From NCBI GenBank assembly GCA_965224065.1, contig CBDCYF010000005.1, positions 3,472,001 through 3,536,000 of the forward strand: a stretch of DNA of 64,000 nucleotides, written 5' to 3'. The DNA is from JAOTZA01 sp965224065. GTDB lineage: Bacteria > Acidobacteriota > Thermoanaerobaculia > Multivoradales > JAHEKO01. Under the pieces are notes generated by a model. The model made no database searches, was not told where the DNA came from, and worked only from the letters and a program-made list of their open reading frames with translations. The position numbers and the translations under genes are program-made. This document shows, piece after piece, positions 27,729 to 36,952 of this stretch (its first letter is position 1; the number at the start of each line of letters is the position of its first letter).

Positions 27729-30008
27729 GTGTCGGGCCCGGCGGATCACACCAACCGACTCGCGCAAGCGAGCAGTCCCTACCTGCAGCTCCATCGACAC
27801 AACCCGGTGGACTGGTACGAGTGGGGCGACGAGGCCATCGAGCGTGCGCGCCGGGAGGATCGCCCGATCTTTCTCTCGGTCGGGTATTCGACCTGTTACT
27901 GGTGTCATGTCATGGAGCGCGAGTCGTTCTCCGACGAGCAGATCGCGGCCCTGATGAACCGGTCCTTTGTCAACATCAAGCTCGACCGGGAGGAGCGGCC
28001 GGAGCTCGACGAGATTTACATGACCGCCACCCAGGTCCTGACCGGTCACGGCGGTTGGCCCAACTCGGTGTTTCTGACCCCGGAGCTCGAGCCCTTTTTC
28101 GCCGGCACCTACTTCCCGCCGGTCGACCGCCCGGGTCTTCCAGGGTTTCCTACCGTGCTGCGGTCGATGGAGGACGCCTGGCGCGAGCGCCGGTCGGATG
28201 TGGAGACCCAGTCGGCCAGTGTCATGGACGCGATCCGCCAGCATCTGGGGGGCCGAGCCGAGCTGGCCGGCGATCCGGATGCCACGCCGCCGCCCGGGGC
28301 CGTGGCCCAGCAGTCGTTTGAAGAGCTCGAGCGCTCGTTCGACCCTTCATGGGGCGGCTTTGGCTCGGCACCCAAGTTCCCGACGCCGTCGAACCTGATG
28401 TTCTTGCTCGAGTTCGCGGAAGAAAACGAGACCGCCGGCCGGATGCTCTCGGCCACGCTCGATCAGATGGCGCGCGGCGGGATCTACGATCAGCTCGGCG
28501 GCGGCTTTCACCGTTACGCCACCGATCGCGAGTGGAAGATCCCCCACTTCGAAAAGATGCTCTACGACAACGGGCTTCTGCTGGAAGTCTACGCCCGTCA
28601 CTACCGGCTGACCGGCGACCCGCAGTCGGCGCGAGTGTTGTGGCAGACCGCGGAGTTTCTCTCTCGCGAGCTGACCTCAAAGCACGGCGCGTTCTGGAGT
28701 GCCCTGGACGCGGAGACCGGGGGCTCCGAGGGCGCTTTCCACGTGTGGACCCGGGAGGAGCTGCGAAGCGTCCTTGGCGAGGAGGATTTTGGCTTTCTGG
28801 CCCCGCTCTACGGCTTCGACGGGACACCCTTTTTTGAAGGCGAGCACTACGTTCTTCACCTGCCCGAGAGGCTCGACCACCAGGCCGAGCGGCGGCGGAC
28901 CACCGAGAGCGAGCTGGTGGCCGAGATCGAGCCACTGCGCCGGCGGTTGTTCGAGGCGCGGGCCGAGCGGCCCCATCCGCTGACCGACGACAAAATCCTG
29001 GTCGATTGGAACGGCACCGCGATCGCCGGTCTGGCGGCCGCCGGCTCGGCGCTGGACGAGCGGACCATGATCGAGATGGCCGCTTCGGCGGCGACGTTTC
29101 TTCTCGAGCGCCTGCGCACACCGGGCGGGCGGCTGCTCCATGCCTGGCGCGATTGGGAGGGAGCGGATCAAGGGCGGATCGAAGCCTTCTTGAGCGACTA
29201 TGTCTTTCCGGTGCGGGGCCTTCTGGCGCTGGCGCGGGCGACCGGAGAGCCGCGTTGGCGGGAGGCGGCGATCGAGCTGACCGGGGAGCAGGTCGAGTGT
29301 CTGGCCGATGACGCCGGCGGTTTTTTTGCTTCCGAGGAGCGTCCCGACGTTCTGGTGCGGAGCAAGGACCTGTTTGACGGCGCCATGCCCGCCGCCAACG
29401 CCATCGCCGTGCTCAACTTGATCGAGCTCGCCCGGACTGATGAGAGTGGGCCTTGGGCCCGGCTGGCCGAGCGGGCGCTGGCCTCGGCGGCTCCGGTGGT
29501 CGAGCGTGTGCCCGGCGCCGCCCGGACGATGGCGATGGCGGCGCGCCGCTGGGCGGCCGTGGAGAAAGAGTCCGGTCCTTCCTCGAGGCCGCAAGCTGGA
29601 GGTGCGAGCCCGCAGGATCTCGGGGAGGAAGCGCGGAGGCACGTCGAGATCGCGGCCGACTTTGGCGAGCCGGATGGAGACGGCTGGAGGACGGCGCGCA
29701 TCCGGATCGAGATCGAGCCCGGCTGGCATATCTACGCGGGCTACCCGCAGGACGATGCGCCCGACTGGATCCATCCGACTGAAGTCGTGGCGCAGAACGC
29801 CGAGCTGGACTCGGTCGTCCTGCCGCCGGGAAAAGAACTGGCGGAACTGCTGGGTCGGGAGCGTGTGCTGATCTATGAAGGGCGGATCGAGATCCCTGCT
29901 CGGGTGAGGCCGACCGGCGAGGGGTCGGGGGGAAGAATCGAAGTCCGCTACCAGGCCTGCGACGAGACCCGCTGTCTCCCGGCCGTAGCTCACGCAATGC
30001 CGGTTTGA
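27729..30008 (+). CDS. SSP411/YyaL-type thioredoxin-domain protein fused to a DsbD N-terminal domain
   Basis: 759 residues. The N-terminal thioredoxin-like domain has NPVDWYEWGDEA and a redox pair in STCYWCHVMERESF. An alpha/alpha-barrel of the glycosidase type follows (PKFPTPSNLMFL, GGFHRYATDREWKIPHFEKM, DDKILVDWNGTAIA). Ordinary YyaL proteins stop near 680-700 residues. Here the last 110 or so form a DsbD-alpha-like domain (EPGWHIYAGYPQDDAP, VRYQACDETRCLP) with a Cys pair. No signal peptide is visible. The start follows the leaderless -10 pattern. Its TGA overlaps the TTG of the sulfatase-like gene. Confidence 0.88.
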   Translation: MSGPADHTNRLAQASSPYLQLHRHNPVDWYEWGDEAIERARREDRPIFLSVGYSTCYWCHVMERESFSDEQIAALMNRSFVNIKLDREERPELDEIYMTATQVLTGHGGWPNSVFLTPELEPFFAGTYFPPVDRPGLPGFPTVLRSMEDAWRERRSDVETQSASVMDAIRQHLGGRAELAGDPDATPPPGAVAQQSFEELERSFDPSWGGFGSAPKFPTPSNLMFLLEFAEENETAGRMLSATLDQMARGGIYDQLGGGFHRYATDREWKIPHFEKMLYDNGLLLEVYARHYRLTGDPQSARVLWQTAEFLSRELTSKHGAFWSALDAETGGSEGAFHVWTREELRSVLGEEDFGFLAPLYGFDGTPFFEGEHYVLHLPERLDHQAERRRTTESELVAEIEPLRRRLFEARAERPHPLTDDKILVDWNGTAIAGLAAAGSALDERTMIEMAASAATFLLERLRTPGGRLLHAWRDWEGADQGRIEAFLSDYVFPVRGLLALARATGEPRWREAAIELTGEQVECLADDAGGFFASEERPDVLVRSKDLFDGAMPAANAIAVLNLIELARTDESGPWARLAERALASAAPVVERVPGAARTMAMAARRWAAVEKESGPSSRPQAGGASPQDLGEEARRHVEIAADFGEPDGDGWRTARIRIEIEPGWHIYAGYPQDDAPDWIHPTEVVAQNAELDSVVLPPGKELAELLGRERVLIYEGRIEIPARVRPTGEGSGGRIEVRYQACDETRCLPAVAHAMPV

Positions 30009-32254
30009 GCCCGCTTCGAAAAGCGCTCGCGCCGGCTGTGAGTCTCGCGGTCCTGTTTCTGGCGGCCTGTGGACGCGGACCGGCTCTGGAGCTCGCCGAC
30101 TTTGTGGACTTCCAGAGCGAACATGTCACCACGCGCGTGATCTCGGTGCCCGAACGAGTCAATCTCGATCGTCTCGGATTCGGCTGGCGCATGGAGGGCG
30201 CCGAGAGCCCGGACACCGCGAGGCTCCGCCTGCACCGGCGCCTGGCCAGGGTCACCTTGTTTGCCGCCCGCGGCGAGGTGACCGGGGTCGAGCTCGAAGG
30301 CCGGGTCGGGACGGGCGCGGCTCTCAAACCGGTGCGATTCGCCGCGCGGCTCAACGACGAGCCCGTGGGCCGGGTGCGCGTCCATCCCGAGCTCGACCGC
30401 TATCGGCTCGAGTTTCCCGCCGGCTCGGTGCGAACGGGTCTCAACTTCCTGGATTTGACGCGAAAGGGACGGCCCCAGCCCGGGACCGATACACGGCTGA
30501 GAATCCAGAGGCTGCGGTTTCTCGGTGCCGAGACCCGAAACCGGCGCTCGCGCCAGGAGCGAATCGTGACGGTCGGAAAGGACATCGAGATGCCGGCGCC
30601 GAGCTATCTCGATGCGGTCTTTGTCGCCACACGAAAGGCCCGGTTCGAGACCCGAGTCGAGGCCACCGGCCGAGAAGACGCGGCTCCCGCCGTTGTCGAA
30701 GTCGAGCTGCGGGGCCGGGCCGGGATGGGCCACGGATTGAGCCGGCACGAGCTCGCATCGGGGGAAAACGCCCGAATCCGGGTGCCGCTTTCCCAGTGGG
30801 CGGGCGAGCTCGTCCGCTTGCGACTGTCGGTTTCGGGCCCGGCGGGCGCTCAGGCGAGCTGGCGCCACCCGAGGGTCCGGGGTGTCGAAGGCCCTGGCTC
30901 CGATCCGCTGGCCGCAATACGAATCGTCCCGGAGGCGCCCCCAATCTCGGCGCGTCTGGATCGGAGCGATCGAAAGCCGGATGTCCTGCTGATTCTGCTC
31001 GACGCGGCGCGGTCCGACGCGTTCTCCTGCTATGGCGCCTCGCAGCCGACGCCGGCGATCGACGCGTTGGCGGCCGACGGCACGCGATTCGCGCGCGCGC
31101 TGGCGCCGTCGTCCTGGACCGGGCAATCCGTCTCGTCCGTTTTCACCGGGGTCTACCCCGACGGGCTCGGGGTCAAACACTGGCTGGACGCCTTGCCGCC
31201 GGCAACGCCGACCCTTGCCGAGTTGTTTGCGGACGCGGGCTACCGTACCGTGCTCTGGTCGCAGCACCCCTTCTATCGAGGTTGGTCGAGCCTGGTCCGG
31301 GGGTTCCAGCAGGTGAATATCTCGCGCAGTGCGGACCCCGGTGAGCTCCCGCGCGTGGAAGACCTCATCCCCGACGACCGGCCGACCCTTGCGGTGGTCC
31401 ATCTCCTGCCGCCCCACACACCCTACGAGCCGCCACCCCCGTTCCGGGGCAGCCTGACCGGCTGGTATCGGGGCGACGTGGAGCCCGAAGCGACTTTTCT
31501 TCATGAGTTTCCGCACAAACGCGATCCGGGTGTCCTGAACGGCGACGATCGCCGCTACATCCGGGAGCGCTATCTCGAGCACGTCGCGTTTGCCGATTCG
31601 CTGGTCGGACGGTTGGTTGACGGCCTGCGCGAGGCCGGGCGCTATGAGGACGCCCTGGTCGGTGTTTTCTCCGACCACGGCGAGGGCTTTCTGGAGCACG
31701 ACGAGTTTCTGCACACCAGCTTGCTGCACCGGGAGTTTCTGCAGATCCCGCTGGTCGTCAAATGGCCCGGCTCGGTCGAGGGCGCGGTCGCGGTCGTCGA
31801 CCAAACGGTCGGCTCGATCGATCTGGTGCCGACCCTGGTCGACGGTTTGGCCCTGGAGACCGGTGGCCGGGGGTTCCAGGGCCGGAGCCTGCTGCCGGTG
31901 GTGTTCGATGGCGCCGCACCCGAGCGCTGCCACTATGCCGTAACCAGCGGTGTCGGCCGGCGCGATCTGACCCGGCCGAGGGCGATGATCGAGTGCGACG
32001 GATGGAAGCTGCACTACGATCCCATTACCGAGGAGAGACGGCTGTACCGAATCGACGACGACTCCGGAGAGCAGGTGGACCTCGGGGCGGAGCGTCCCGA
32101 CCTGGCGCACTATCTGCGCCAGGAGCTGCTGCGCCAGGGTTTCTTCAACCAAAATCTGGCCGGGCCGGCCGGGTCTCGAGGTGCCGAGCAGGCGCTCGAT
32201 GCCGAGACCGTAGAGCGGCTCAAAGCGCTGGGCTATCTCGGCGGCAACCGATAG
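30005..32254 (+). CDS. sulfatase-like lipoprotein (phosphatase/transferase fold)
   Basis: 749 residues. A lipoprotein signal (SLAVLFLAACG) is followed by a beta-rich region to about residue 310. The sulfatase/alkaline phosphatase fold comes next: DVLLILLDAARSDAFSCYG (metal Asp), SSWTGQSVSSVFTGVYP (nucleophile loop), HLLPPHTPYEPP and VFSDHGEGFLEHDEF (Asp-His). The CxPxR formylglycine motif is absent and Ser/Thr stands there. A phosphodiesterase or phosphoglycerol-transferase-like activity is therefore more likely than sulfatase. The start is TTG overlapping the upstream stop; GTG at 30038 is an alternative. Confidence 0.82.
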   Translation: MSPLRKALAPAVSLAVLFLAACGRGPALELADFVDFQSEHVTTRVISVPERVNLDRLGFGWRMEGAESPDTARLRLHRRLARVTLFAARGEVTGVELEGRVGTGAALKPVRFAARLNDEPVGRVRVHPELDRYRLEFPAGSVRTGLNFLDLTRKGRPQPGTDTRLRIQRLRFLGAETRNRRSRQERIVTVGKDIEMPAPSYLDAVFVATRKARFETRVEATGREDAAPAVVEVELRGRAGMGHGLSRHELASGENARIRVPLSQWAGELVRLRLSVSGPAGAQASWRHPRVRGVEGPGSDPLAAIRIVPEAPPISARLDRSDRKPDVLLILLDAARSDAFSCYGASQPTPAIDALAADGTRFARALAPSSWTGQSVSSVFTGVYPDGLGVKHWLDALPPATPTLAELFADAGYRTVLWSQHPFYRGWSSLVRGFQQVNISRSADPGELPRVEDLIPDDRPTLAVVHLLPPHTPYEPPPPFRGSLTGWYRGDVEPEATFLHEFPHKRDPGVLNGDDRRYIRERYLEHVAFADSLVGRLVDGLREAGRYEDALVGVFSDHGEGFLEHDEFLHTSLLHREFLQIPLVVKWPGSVEGAVAVVDQTVGSIDLVPTLVDGLALETGGRGFQGRSLLPVVFDGAAPERCHYAVTSGVGRRDLTRPRAMIECDGWKLHYDPITEERRLYRIDDDSGEQVDLGAERPDLAHYLRQELLRQGFFNQNLAGPAGSRGAEQALDAETVERLKALGYLGGNR

Positions 32255-32273
32255 CCGCTGCCGATCGAAAAGC

Positions 32274-32279
32274 TATACT
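32274..32279 (+). promoter_or_regulatory. -10 box, leaderless start of nfeD
   Basis: TATACT, 6 nt (GAACCG), then the GTG at 32286. Confidence 0.6.
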
Positions 32280-32285
32280 GAACCG

Positions 32286-33671
32286 GTGAGAAGGACGGCT
32301 CCTTTTGCCCGTCGCGACGCGCGGTTGCGTGGCCTGGTGAGGACTTTGGGCTCCCTGGCCGCGGCGGCCCTATTGTTGGCGGGCGTGGGCCTGGCTCAAG
32401 AGGCTCAAGAGGCTCAGGGCGGAGAGGACTCGACAGCCCCCGGGCCGGTGATCCACATTCGCGTGGATTCGATCATCCATCCGGTGATCTCCGAGTTCGT
32501 GCGTGAGTCGCTCGAAGAGGCCCAGGAACGGGAGGCCTCGCTCTTTGTTCTCGAGCTGTCGACCCCCGGCGGGCTTCTGACCTCTACTCGGGAGATCTTC
32601 AGCGCCATGCTCGAGTCCGAGGTCCCGGTGGCGGTCTATGTCAGCCCCAGCGGCTCGCAGGCCGCCTCGGCCGGTTTTTTTCTCTTGATGGCCGCCGACA
32701 TTGCGGCGATGGCTCCGGGTACCAACACCGGAGCGGCGCACCCGGTGGGTGGTCAGGGCGAGGACATCGAGGGGACCATGGGCGAGAAGGTCGAGCAAGA
32801 TGCCGCCGCTACCATCCGCTCGCTGGCGACCCGCAACAAGCGCAATGCCGAGCTGGCCGAAGCGGCGGTGGTCGAGAGCCGCTCTTTCACCGCCGAGGAG
32901 GCGCTCGAGAGCGAGCTGATCGACCTGATCGTCGCCGATGTGCCGGCCCTGCTGGCCGAGCTCGACGGCCGGGAGCTCGCCGCGGACGGCGGCGAGACCA
33001 AGACGGTACGCACCGCTGGCGCGGTGATCGAGCGGCCCGAGATGTCGTCGTTTCAGCGTTTTCTCGGAGCCATCGCCCACCCCAACATCGCTTACATCCT
33101 GATGACTTTGGGGGGGCTGGGTCTCTATTTCGAGCTGCAGAATCCGGGCGCGATTCTGCCGGGGGTGATCGGCGCGATCTGTCTGATCCTGGCCTTTTTC
33201 GCGCTGTCGGTCTTGCCGGTCAATTACGCCGGGATCGCTCTGATCTTTCTCGCCTTGATCTTCTTTATCGCCGAGGTGAAGGTGGTGAGCTACGGTCTGC
33301 TGACCGTGGGCGGCCTGATCTCGCTGGTCATCGGGTCGTTGATGCTGTTCAAGAGCTCGGATCCGGCCCTGCGGGTCGGGCTCGACGTGATCGCGGCGGC
33401 GGTGATCTTCTGCCTGGTGACGGTCGGGTTTCTGTTGTTGATGGCGATCCGCGCCCACAAGAGCCAAGTGAGGACGGGGCTGGAGGGACTGGTCAACGAG
33501 CGCGGTGTGGCGCGCTCGGCGCTCGAGCCCTCGGGCAAGGTCTTTGTCCACGGCGAGCTGTGGAACGCGGTCGCCGAGTCGCCGCTTGCGGCCGGCGATG
33601 ACGTCGAGGTGGTCTCGGTAGACGGAATGACGCTTCGGGTGCGCGCCCCTCGGGCGGGCGGCGAGGCTTAG
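32286..33671 (+). CDS. NfeD-family membrane serine protease
   Basis: 461 residues. Signal peptide (LAAAALLLAGVGLAQ), then a ClpP-like domain with PGGLLTSTREIF, the catalytic Ser region SGSQAASAGFF near residue 120, and a Lys in ATRNKRNAEL. Four or five membrane helices (about 260-400) follow, and a C-terminal OB-fold NfeD domain (GLEGLVNERGVARSALEPSG). NfeD proteases cleave stomatin-type partners. The next gene, 14 nt downstream, is such an SPFH protein. Confidence 0.92.
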   Translation: MRRTAPFARRDARLRGLVRTLGSLAAAALLLAGVGLAQEAQEAQGGEDSTAPGPVIHIRVDSIIHPVISEFVRESLEEAQEREASLFVLELSTPGGLLTSTREIFSAMLESEVPVAVYVSPSGSQAASAGFFLLMAADIAAMAPGTNTGAAHPVGGQGEDIEGTMGEKVEQDAAATIRSLATRNKRNAELAEAAVVESRSFTAEEALESELIDLIVADVPALLAELDGRELAADGGETKTVRTAGAVIERPEMSSFQRFLGAIAHPNIAYILMTLGGLGLYFELQNPGAILPGVIGAICLILAFFALSVLPVNYAGIALIFLALIFFIAEVKVVSYGLLTVGGLISLVIGSLMLFKSSDPALRVGLDVIAAAVIFCLVTVGFLLLMAIRAHKSQVRTGLEGLVNERGVARSALEPSGKVFVHGELWNAVAESPLAAGDDVEVVSVDGMTLRVRAPRAGGEA

Positions 33672-33685
33672 AAAGGGGTAAGTCG

Positions 33686-34438
33686 ATGCTGACGCCTTAC
33701 GGTCTCGGTTTTCTGGTTCTTCTGGCGCTGTTTGCGATCTCGCGCTGGATCAACATCCTCAACGAATACGAGCGCGCGGTGACCTTCTGGCTCGGCCGCC
33801 TGGGGCGCAAGCCCAAGGGGCCGGGGCTGGTGTTTATCTTCTGGCCGTTCGAGCGCATGGTGAAGGTGTCGCTGCGCACGGTGGTCCACGACGTGCCGTC
33901 GCAGGACGTGATCACCCGAGACAATGTCTCGGTCAAGGTCAACGCGGTGGTCTATTTTCGGGTCGTCGATCCGTCCAAGGCGGTGGTGGAGGTGGAGAAC
34001 TATCTTTTCGCCACCAGCCAGATCGCCCAGACCACCCTGCGCTCGGTGCTCGGACAGGCCGAGCTCGACCACTTGCTCTCCGAGCGCGAGAAGCTCAACG
34101 ACGAGCTGCAGTCGATCATCGACTCCCAGACCGACCCGTGGGGGATCAAGGTCTCGGCGGTAGAGGTCAAGCACGTGGACCTGCCGCAGGAGATGCAACG
34201 GGCGATGGCGCGCCAGGCCGAGGCCGAGCGCGAGAAGCGGGCCAAGATCATTCACGCCGACGGTGAGGCCCAGGCCTCGCAGCAGCTCGCCGAGGCGGCC
34301 GAGACCATCAGCGCCAACCCCACGACCCTGCAGCTACGCTATCTTCAGACCCTGACCGAGATCGCTTCCGAGAAGAACTCGACCATCATCTTCCCGCTGC
34401 CGATCGAGATGGTCAAAGCCATGCTGGGGAAGAACTGA
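33686..34438 (+). CDS. SPFH/stomatin-like membrane protein (slipin)
   Basis: 250 residues. An N-terminal membrane segment (YGLGFLVLLALFAISRWI) precedes an SPFH domain with NEYERAVTFWLGRL, VPSQDVITRDNVSVKVNAVV and SEREKLNDELQSIIDSQTDP. A charged helix follows (ARQAEAEREKRAKIIHADGE). It is expected to oligomerise in membrane microdomains and be processed by the upstream NfeD protease. AAAGGGG ribosome-binding site. Confidence 0.93.
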   Translation: MLTPYGLGFLVLLALFAISRWINILNEYERAVTFWLGRLGRKPKGPGLVFIFWPFERMVKVSLRTVVHDVPSQDVITRDNVSVKVNAVVYFRVVDPSKAVVEVENYLFATSQIAQTTLRSVLGQAELDHLLSEREKLNDELQSIIDSQTDPWGIKVSAVEVKHVDLPQEMQRAMARQAEAEREKRAKIIHADGEAQASQQLAEAAETISANPTTLQLRYLQTLTEIASEKNSTIIFPLPIEMVKAMLGKN

Positions 34439-34463
34439 GCCGAGCTTCTCCGGGGGGGACGTT

Positions 34464-35246
34464 GTGAGCGACGGACGAGAACAGAGCTACTACGAGATCG
34501 CGCTGACCAACCGGCAGGTGATGTCGATCTTTGTCGTTCTGCTCTTGTGTCTCCTGACCGCCTTTGCGTCGGGGGTGTGGGTAGGTCGGGACGGCGGTGC
34601 CGGCGCGGTCCAGACCGCCGACGCGCAGGTCATCAGCTCGGGCGTGGGAGACGGCGAGGAGCCGCTCGGGCAGATGGATTTCTTTGGCGACTCTTCGGGC
34701 TCGGACAAGTCCTCTGCGACCGGTGGCGCCGGAGCTGCCGATGCGCCGGCCGCGACGCCGCCCCCTGCCAAAGAAAAACCGCGCGCGCGAAAGGCCGGCA
34801 AGGCGGGCAACAGCGCCTCGAACGGCGCCGCACCCGCGAAGGCCTCGCCCGAGCCCTCGAAGCCGGCGTCCCGGCAGCCGGCCGCCAACAAGCCCACAAC
34901 GGACAAGGGGGCGAATCCGCCGGCGGCCACCGGAGGCCGGGTTTCCGGGGAATCCCCTCCGGCGCCCGCCCGGCAGGGCACCGGGTCACCACCCGCTGCG
35001 GCCGCCGCCCCGGAAAGCGCCTTTTTCTTCATCCAGGTCTTCTCCTCCAACGACGAGGCCCAGGCCAGATCGGTGGTGGGGAGGCTGCGCCGCGGCAGCT
35101 ACCCGGCGCTTCTCTCGAGCGCCGAGATCGGCGACCGCATGATGTACCGGGTTCGCATCGGCCCCTACACCGAGCGGGACGAGGCGCAGAAGGTGGCGCA
35201 GAGGGTGCAGCAGGAGTACAAGCTTTCGACCTGGATCACGAGATAG
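34464..35246 (+). CDS. SPOR-domain membrane protein
   Basis: 260 residues. A short cytoplasmic tail and one membrane helix (VMSIFVVLLLCLLTAFASGV) are followed by a Pro/Ala/Lys-rich linker (about 75-185). A C-terminal SPOR domain follows (FFFIQVFSSNDEAQARSVVG, YRVRIGPYTERDEAQKVA), which binds denuded peptidoglycan at division sites. GTG start 25 nt after the SPFH gene. Codon bias fits its neighbours. Confidence 0.87.
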   Translation: MSDGREQSYYEIALTNRQVMSIFVVLLLCLLTAFASGVWVGRDGGAGAVQTADAQVISSGVGDGEEPLGQMDFFGDSSGSDKSSATGGAGAADAPAATPPPAKEKPRARKAGKAGNSASNGAAPAKASPEPSKPASRQPAANKPTTDKGANPPAATGGRVSGESPPAPARQGTGSPPAAAAAPESAFFFIQVFSSNDEAQARSVVGRLRRGSYPALLSSAEIGDRMMYRVRIGPYTERDEAQKVAQRVQQEYKLSTWITR

Positions 35247-35252
35247 CACGCC

Positions 35253-35333
35253 GCAGTTTGCGAAGGTCACCACTCATCTCGCGCCGTCCTCCTTGTGCGC
35301 GGCTCGATCTAACTGGCGCCTTTCGCAAACTGC
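35253..35333. repeat. spaced inverted repeat after the SPOR gene
   Basis: GCAGTTTGCGAAGG at 35253-35266 and CCTTTCGCAAACTGC at 35319-35333 are inverted copies (one extra base) separated by about 52 nt. This could be a terminator without a T-tract, a small RNA or a mobile-element remnant. The remaining 200 bp up to lnt show no gene. Confidence 0.6.
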
Positions 35334-35449
35334 GCAAGTATGCGCCACGGGCGGCGATTCCGTGTCACGGCACGATCTAGCAGACGCTGTCGCGATTCAG
35401 CCCCGCAGCTCACCCGTCCGTAGGTTCGCGGCCTTACTTTTGGGAGCGG

Positions 35450-36952
35450 TTGAGTAGGACGCGGCAGATTCTCGGCAGTGGCTGGTGGCCGGTTGCGGTG
35501 GCCGCCGCGAGCGGCGCGCTGTGGGCCGCCTGCTTTGGGCGCCAGGCACTGATGCTGGCACCGCTGGTGGCCCTGGCGCCGCTTCTTCTGTTGTTGGGGA
35601 CGTCACGCCCCGCCCTCGCCGGGTTTGTCCACGGGCTGGTGTTCTGGGCGGTGTCGATTCCGTGGATCCGGCCGACACTCGAGACCTACGGAGGTCTCCC
35701 GACCTGGCTTTCCGTGCCGGCGATGGTGCTGCTGTCCGTCTACCTCGGGAGCTATACAGCGGTCTTTGGCTGCCTGGGCGCTCGGTTGTGGCGGCGAGCC
35801 GGGTGGATCGCGCTCGCCGGGCTGCCGGCTCTCTGGGTGGCCCTGGAGACGATTCGAGCCCGCTTGCTGAGCGGTTTCCCCTGGAACCTGGCGGGCTACG
35901 CGGCGGCGGAGACGCCCGGCGCGCTCGCGGCGTCGAGTTGGGTGGGTGTGTACGGGCTGTCGTTTTTGCTGGTGCTCTCGAACGTCGCGGTGGCGCTCGT
36001 GGTGGCGCGTCGCGGTCTTCGGTATCCGCTGACAGCGATTCTGATCGTCGCCGCCATCCTCGCCGGGAGCGCGATCGCGGCGCCGGAACCGGCGGCGACG
36101 CAATCCTCGGATCCCGCGGTCCGGCTGCTGCAACCCAATAGTGAGGTCCTCGCCGTGTGGGACGGGGAGCGCGCCCGGCAGAGTTACCGGCGCCTGCTGG
36201 AGCAGTCGACCGAAGCCTGCGACACCGGCCCGGCGCTTCTGATCTGGCCCGAGAGTGCTTCCTGGCCGTTCTCATACGAACGAGATCCCAGGCTGCGCCG
36301 GGATCTGCTCGAGCTGGTCAACCGCGGTTGTCCGGTGATCGTCAACTCGGCGGCACGTCGTGGCGAAGAGGTCTACAACTCGGTCTATCTCGTGGCCGGC
36401 CCCGGCGACGCCCCCCGCTACGACAAGCGTCATCTCGTGCCCTTTGGCGAGTATGTGCCGTGGTGGAGCCGGCTGCCGTTTGTCGGCACCGTCGCCCGGA
36501 TGGCGGGAAATTTCACTCCGGGTGCCGAAGACCAGCTCCTCGAGTGGGGTGGCGAACGGCTGGCGATGGCGATCTGCTTCGAGGTGATCTTTCCCGAGGA
36601 GACCGCACGGCGAGTGGCGGCCGGCGCGACGGCGCTGGTCACGGTGACCAATGACGGCTGGTACGGTGATTCCACGGCTCCCTGGCAGCACTTCCGGATG
36701 GCGCGGTTCCGGGCCGCCGAAAACCGGCGGCCGCTCCTGCGCGCCGCCCTGACCGGGATCTCCGGCGTGGTCGAGAGCGATGGCTCGATCCGCCGGACCC
36801 TGGGCATCGGAGAGCGCGGAACCCTCGCGACCGGGTTGCGCGGCAACACGGAGCGGACCTTCTACAATCGATTTCCCTGGCTGGTCCCGGCGCTCGCCTG
36901 GATCGCTTCCGCCTTTGCTATATTGCGATCCGCCCGAGGCCGTCGACCATGA
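35450..36952 (+). CDS. lnt: apolipoprotein N-acyltransferase
   Basis: 500 residues. About six N-terminal helices are followed by a nitrilase-like domain from near residue 225. The catalytic Glu-Lys-Cys triad is visible in LLIWPESASWP, YDKRHLVPFGEY and MAICFEVIFPE, and VTVTNDGWYGDSTAPWQH is conserved. A final C-terminal helix follows. It adds the third acyl chain to lipoproteins in the inner membrane, fitting the several lipoproteins here. TTG start; TACTTT lies 9 nt upstream. Overlaps prfB by ATGA. Confidence 0.94.
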   Translation: MSRTRQILGSGWWPVAVAAASGALWAACFGRQALMLAPLVALAPLLLLLGTSRPALAGFVHGLVFWAVSIPWIRPTLETYGGLPTWLSVPAMVLLSVYLGSYTAVFGCLGARLWRRAGWIALAGLPALWVALETIRARLLSGFPWNLAGYAAAETPGALAASSWVGVYGLSFLLVLSNVAVALVVARRGLRYPLTAILIVAAILAGSAIAAPEPAATQSSDPAVRLLQPNSEVLAVWDGERARQSYRRLLEQSTEACDTGPALLIWPESASWPFSYERDPRLRRDLLELVNRGCPVIVNSAARRGEEVYNSVYLVAGPGDAPRYDKRHLVPFGEYVPWWSRLPFVGTVARMAGNFTPGAEDQLLEWGGERLAMAICFEVIFPEETARRVAAGATALVTVTNDGWYGDSTAPWQHFRMARFRAAENRRPLLRAALTGISGVVESDGSIRRTLGIGERGTLATGLRGNTERTFYNRFPWLVPALAWIASAFAILRSARGRRP

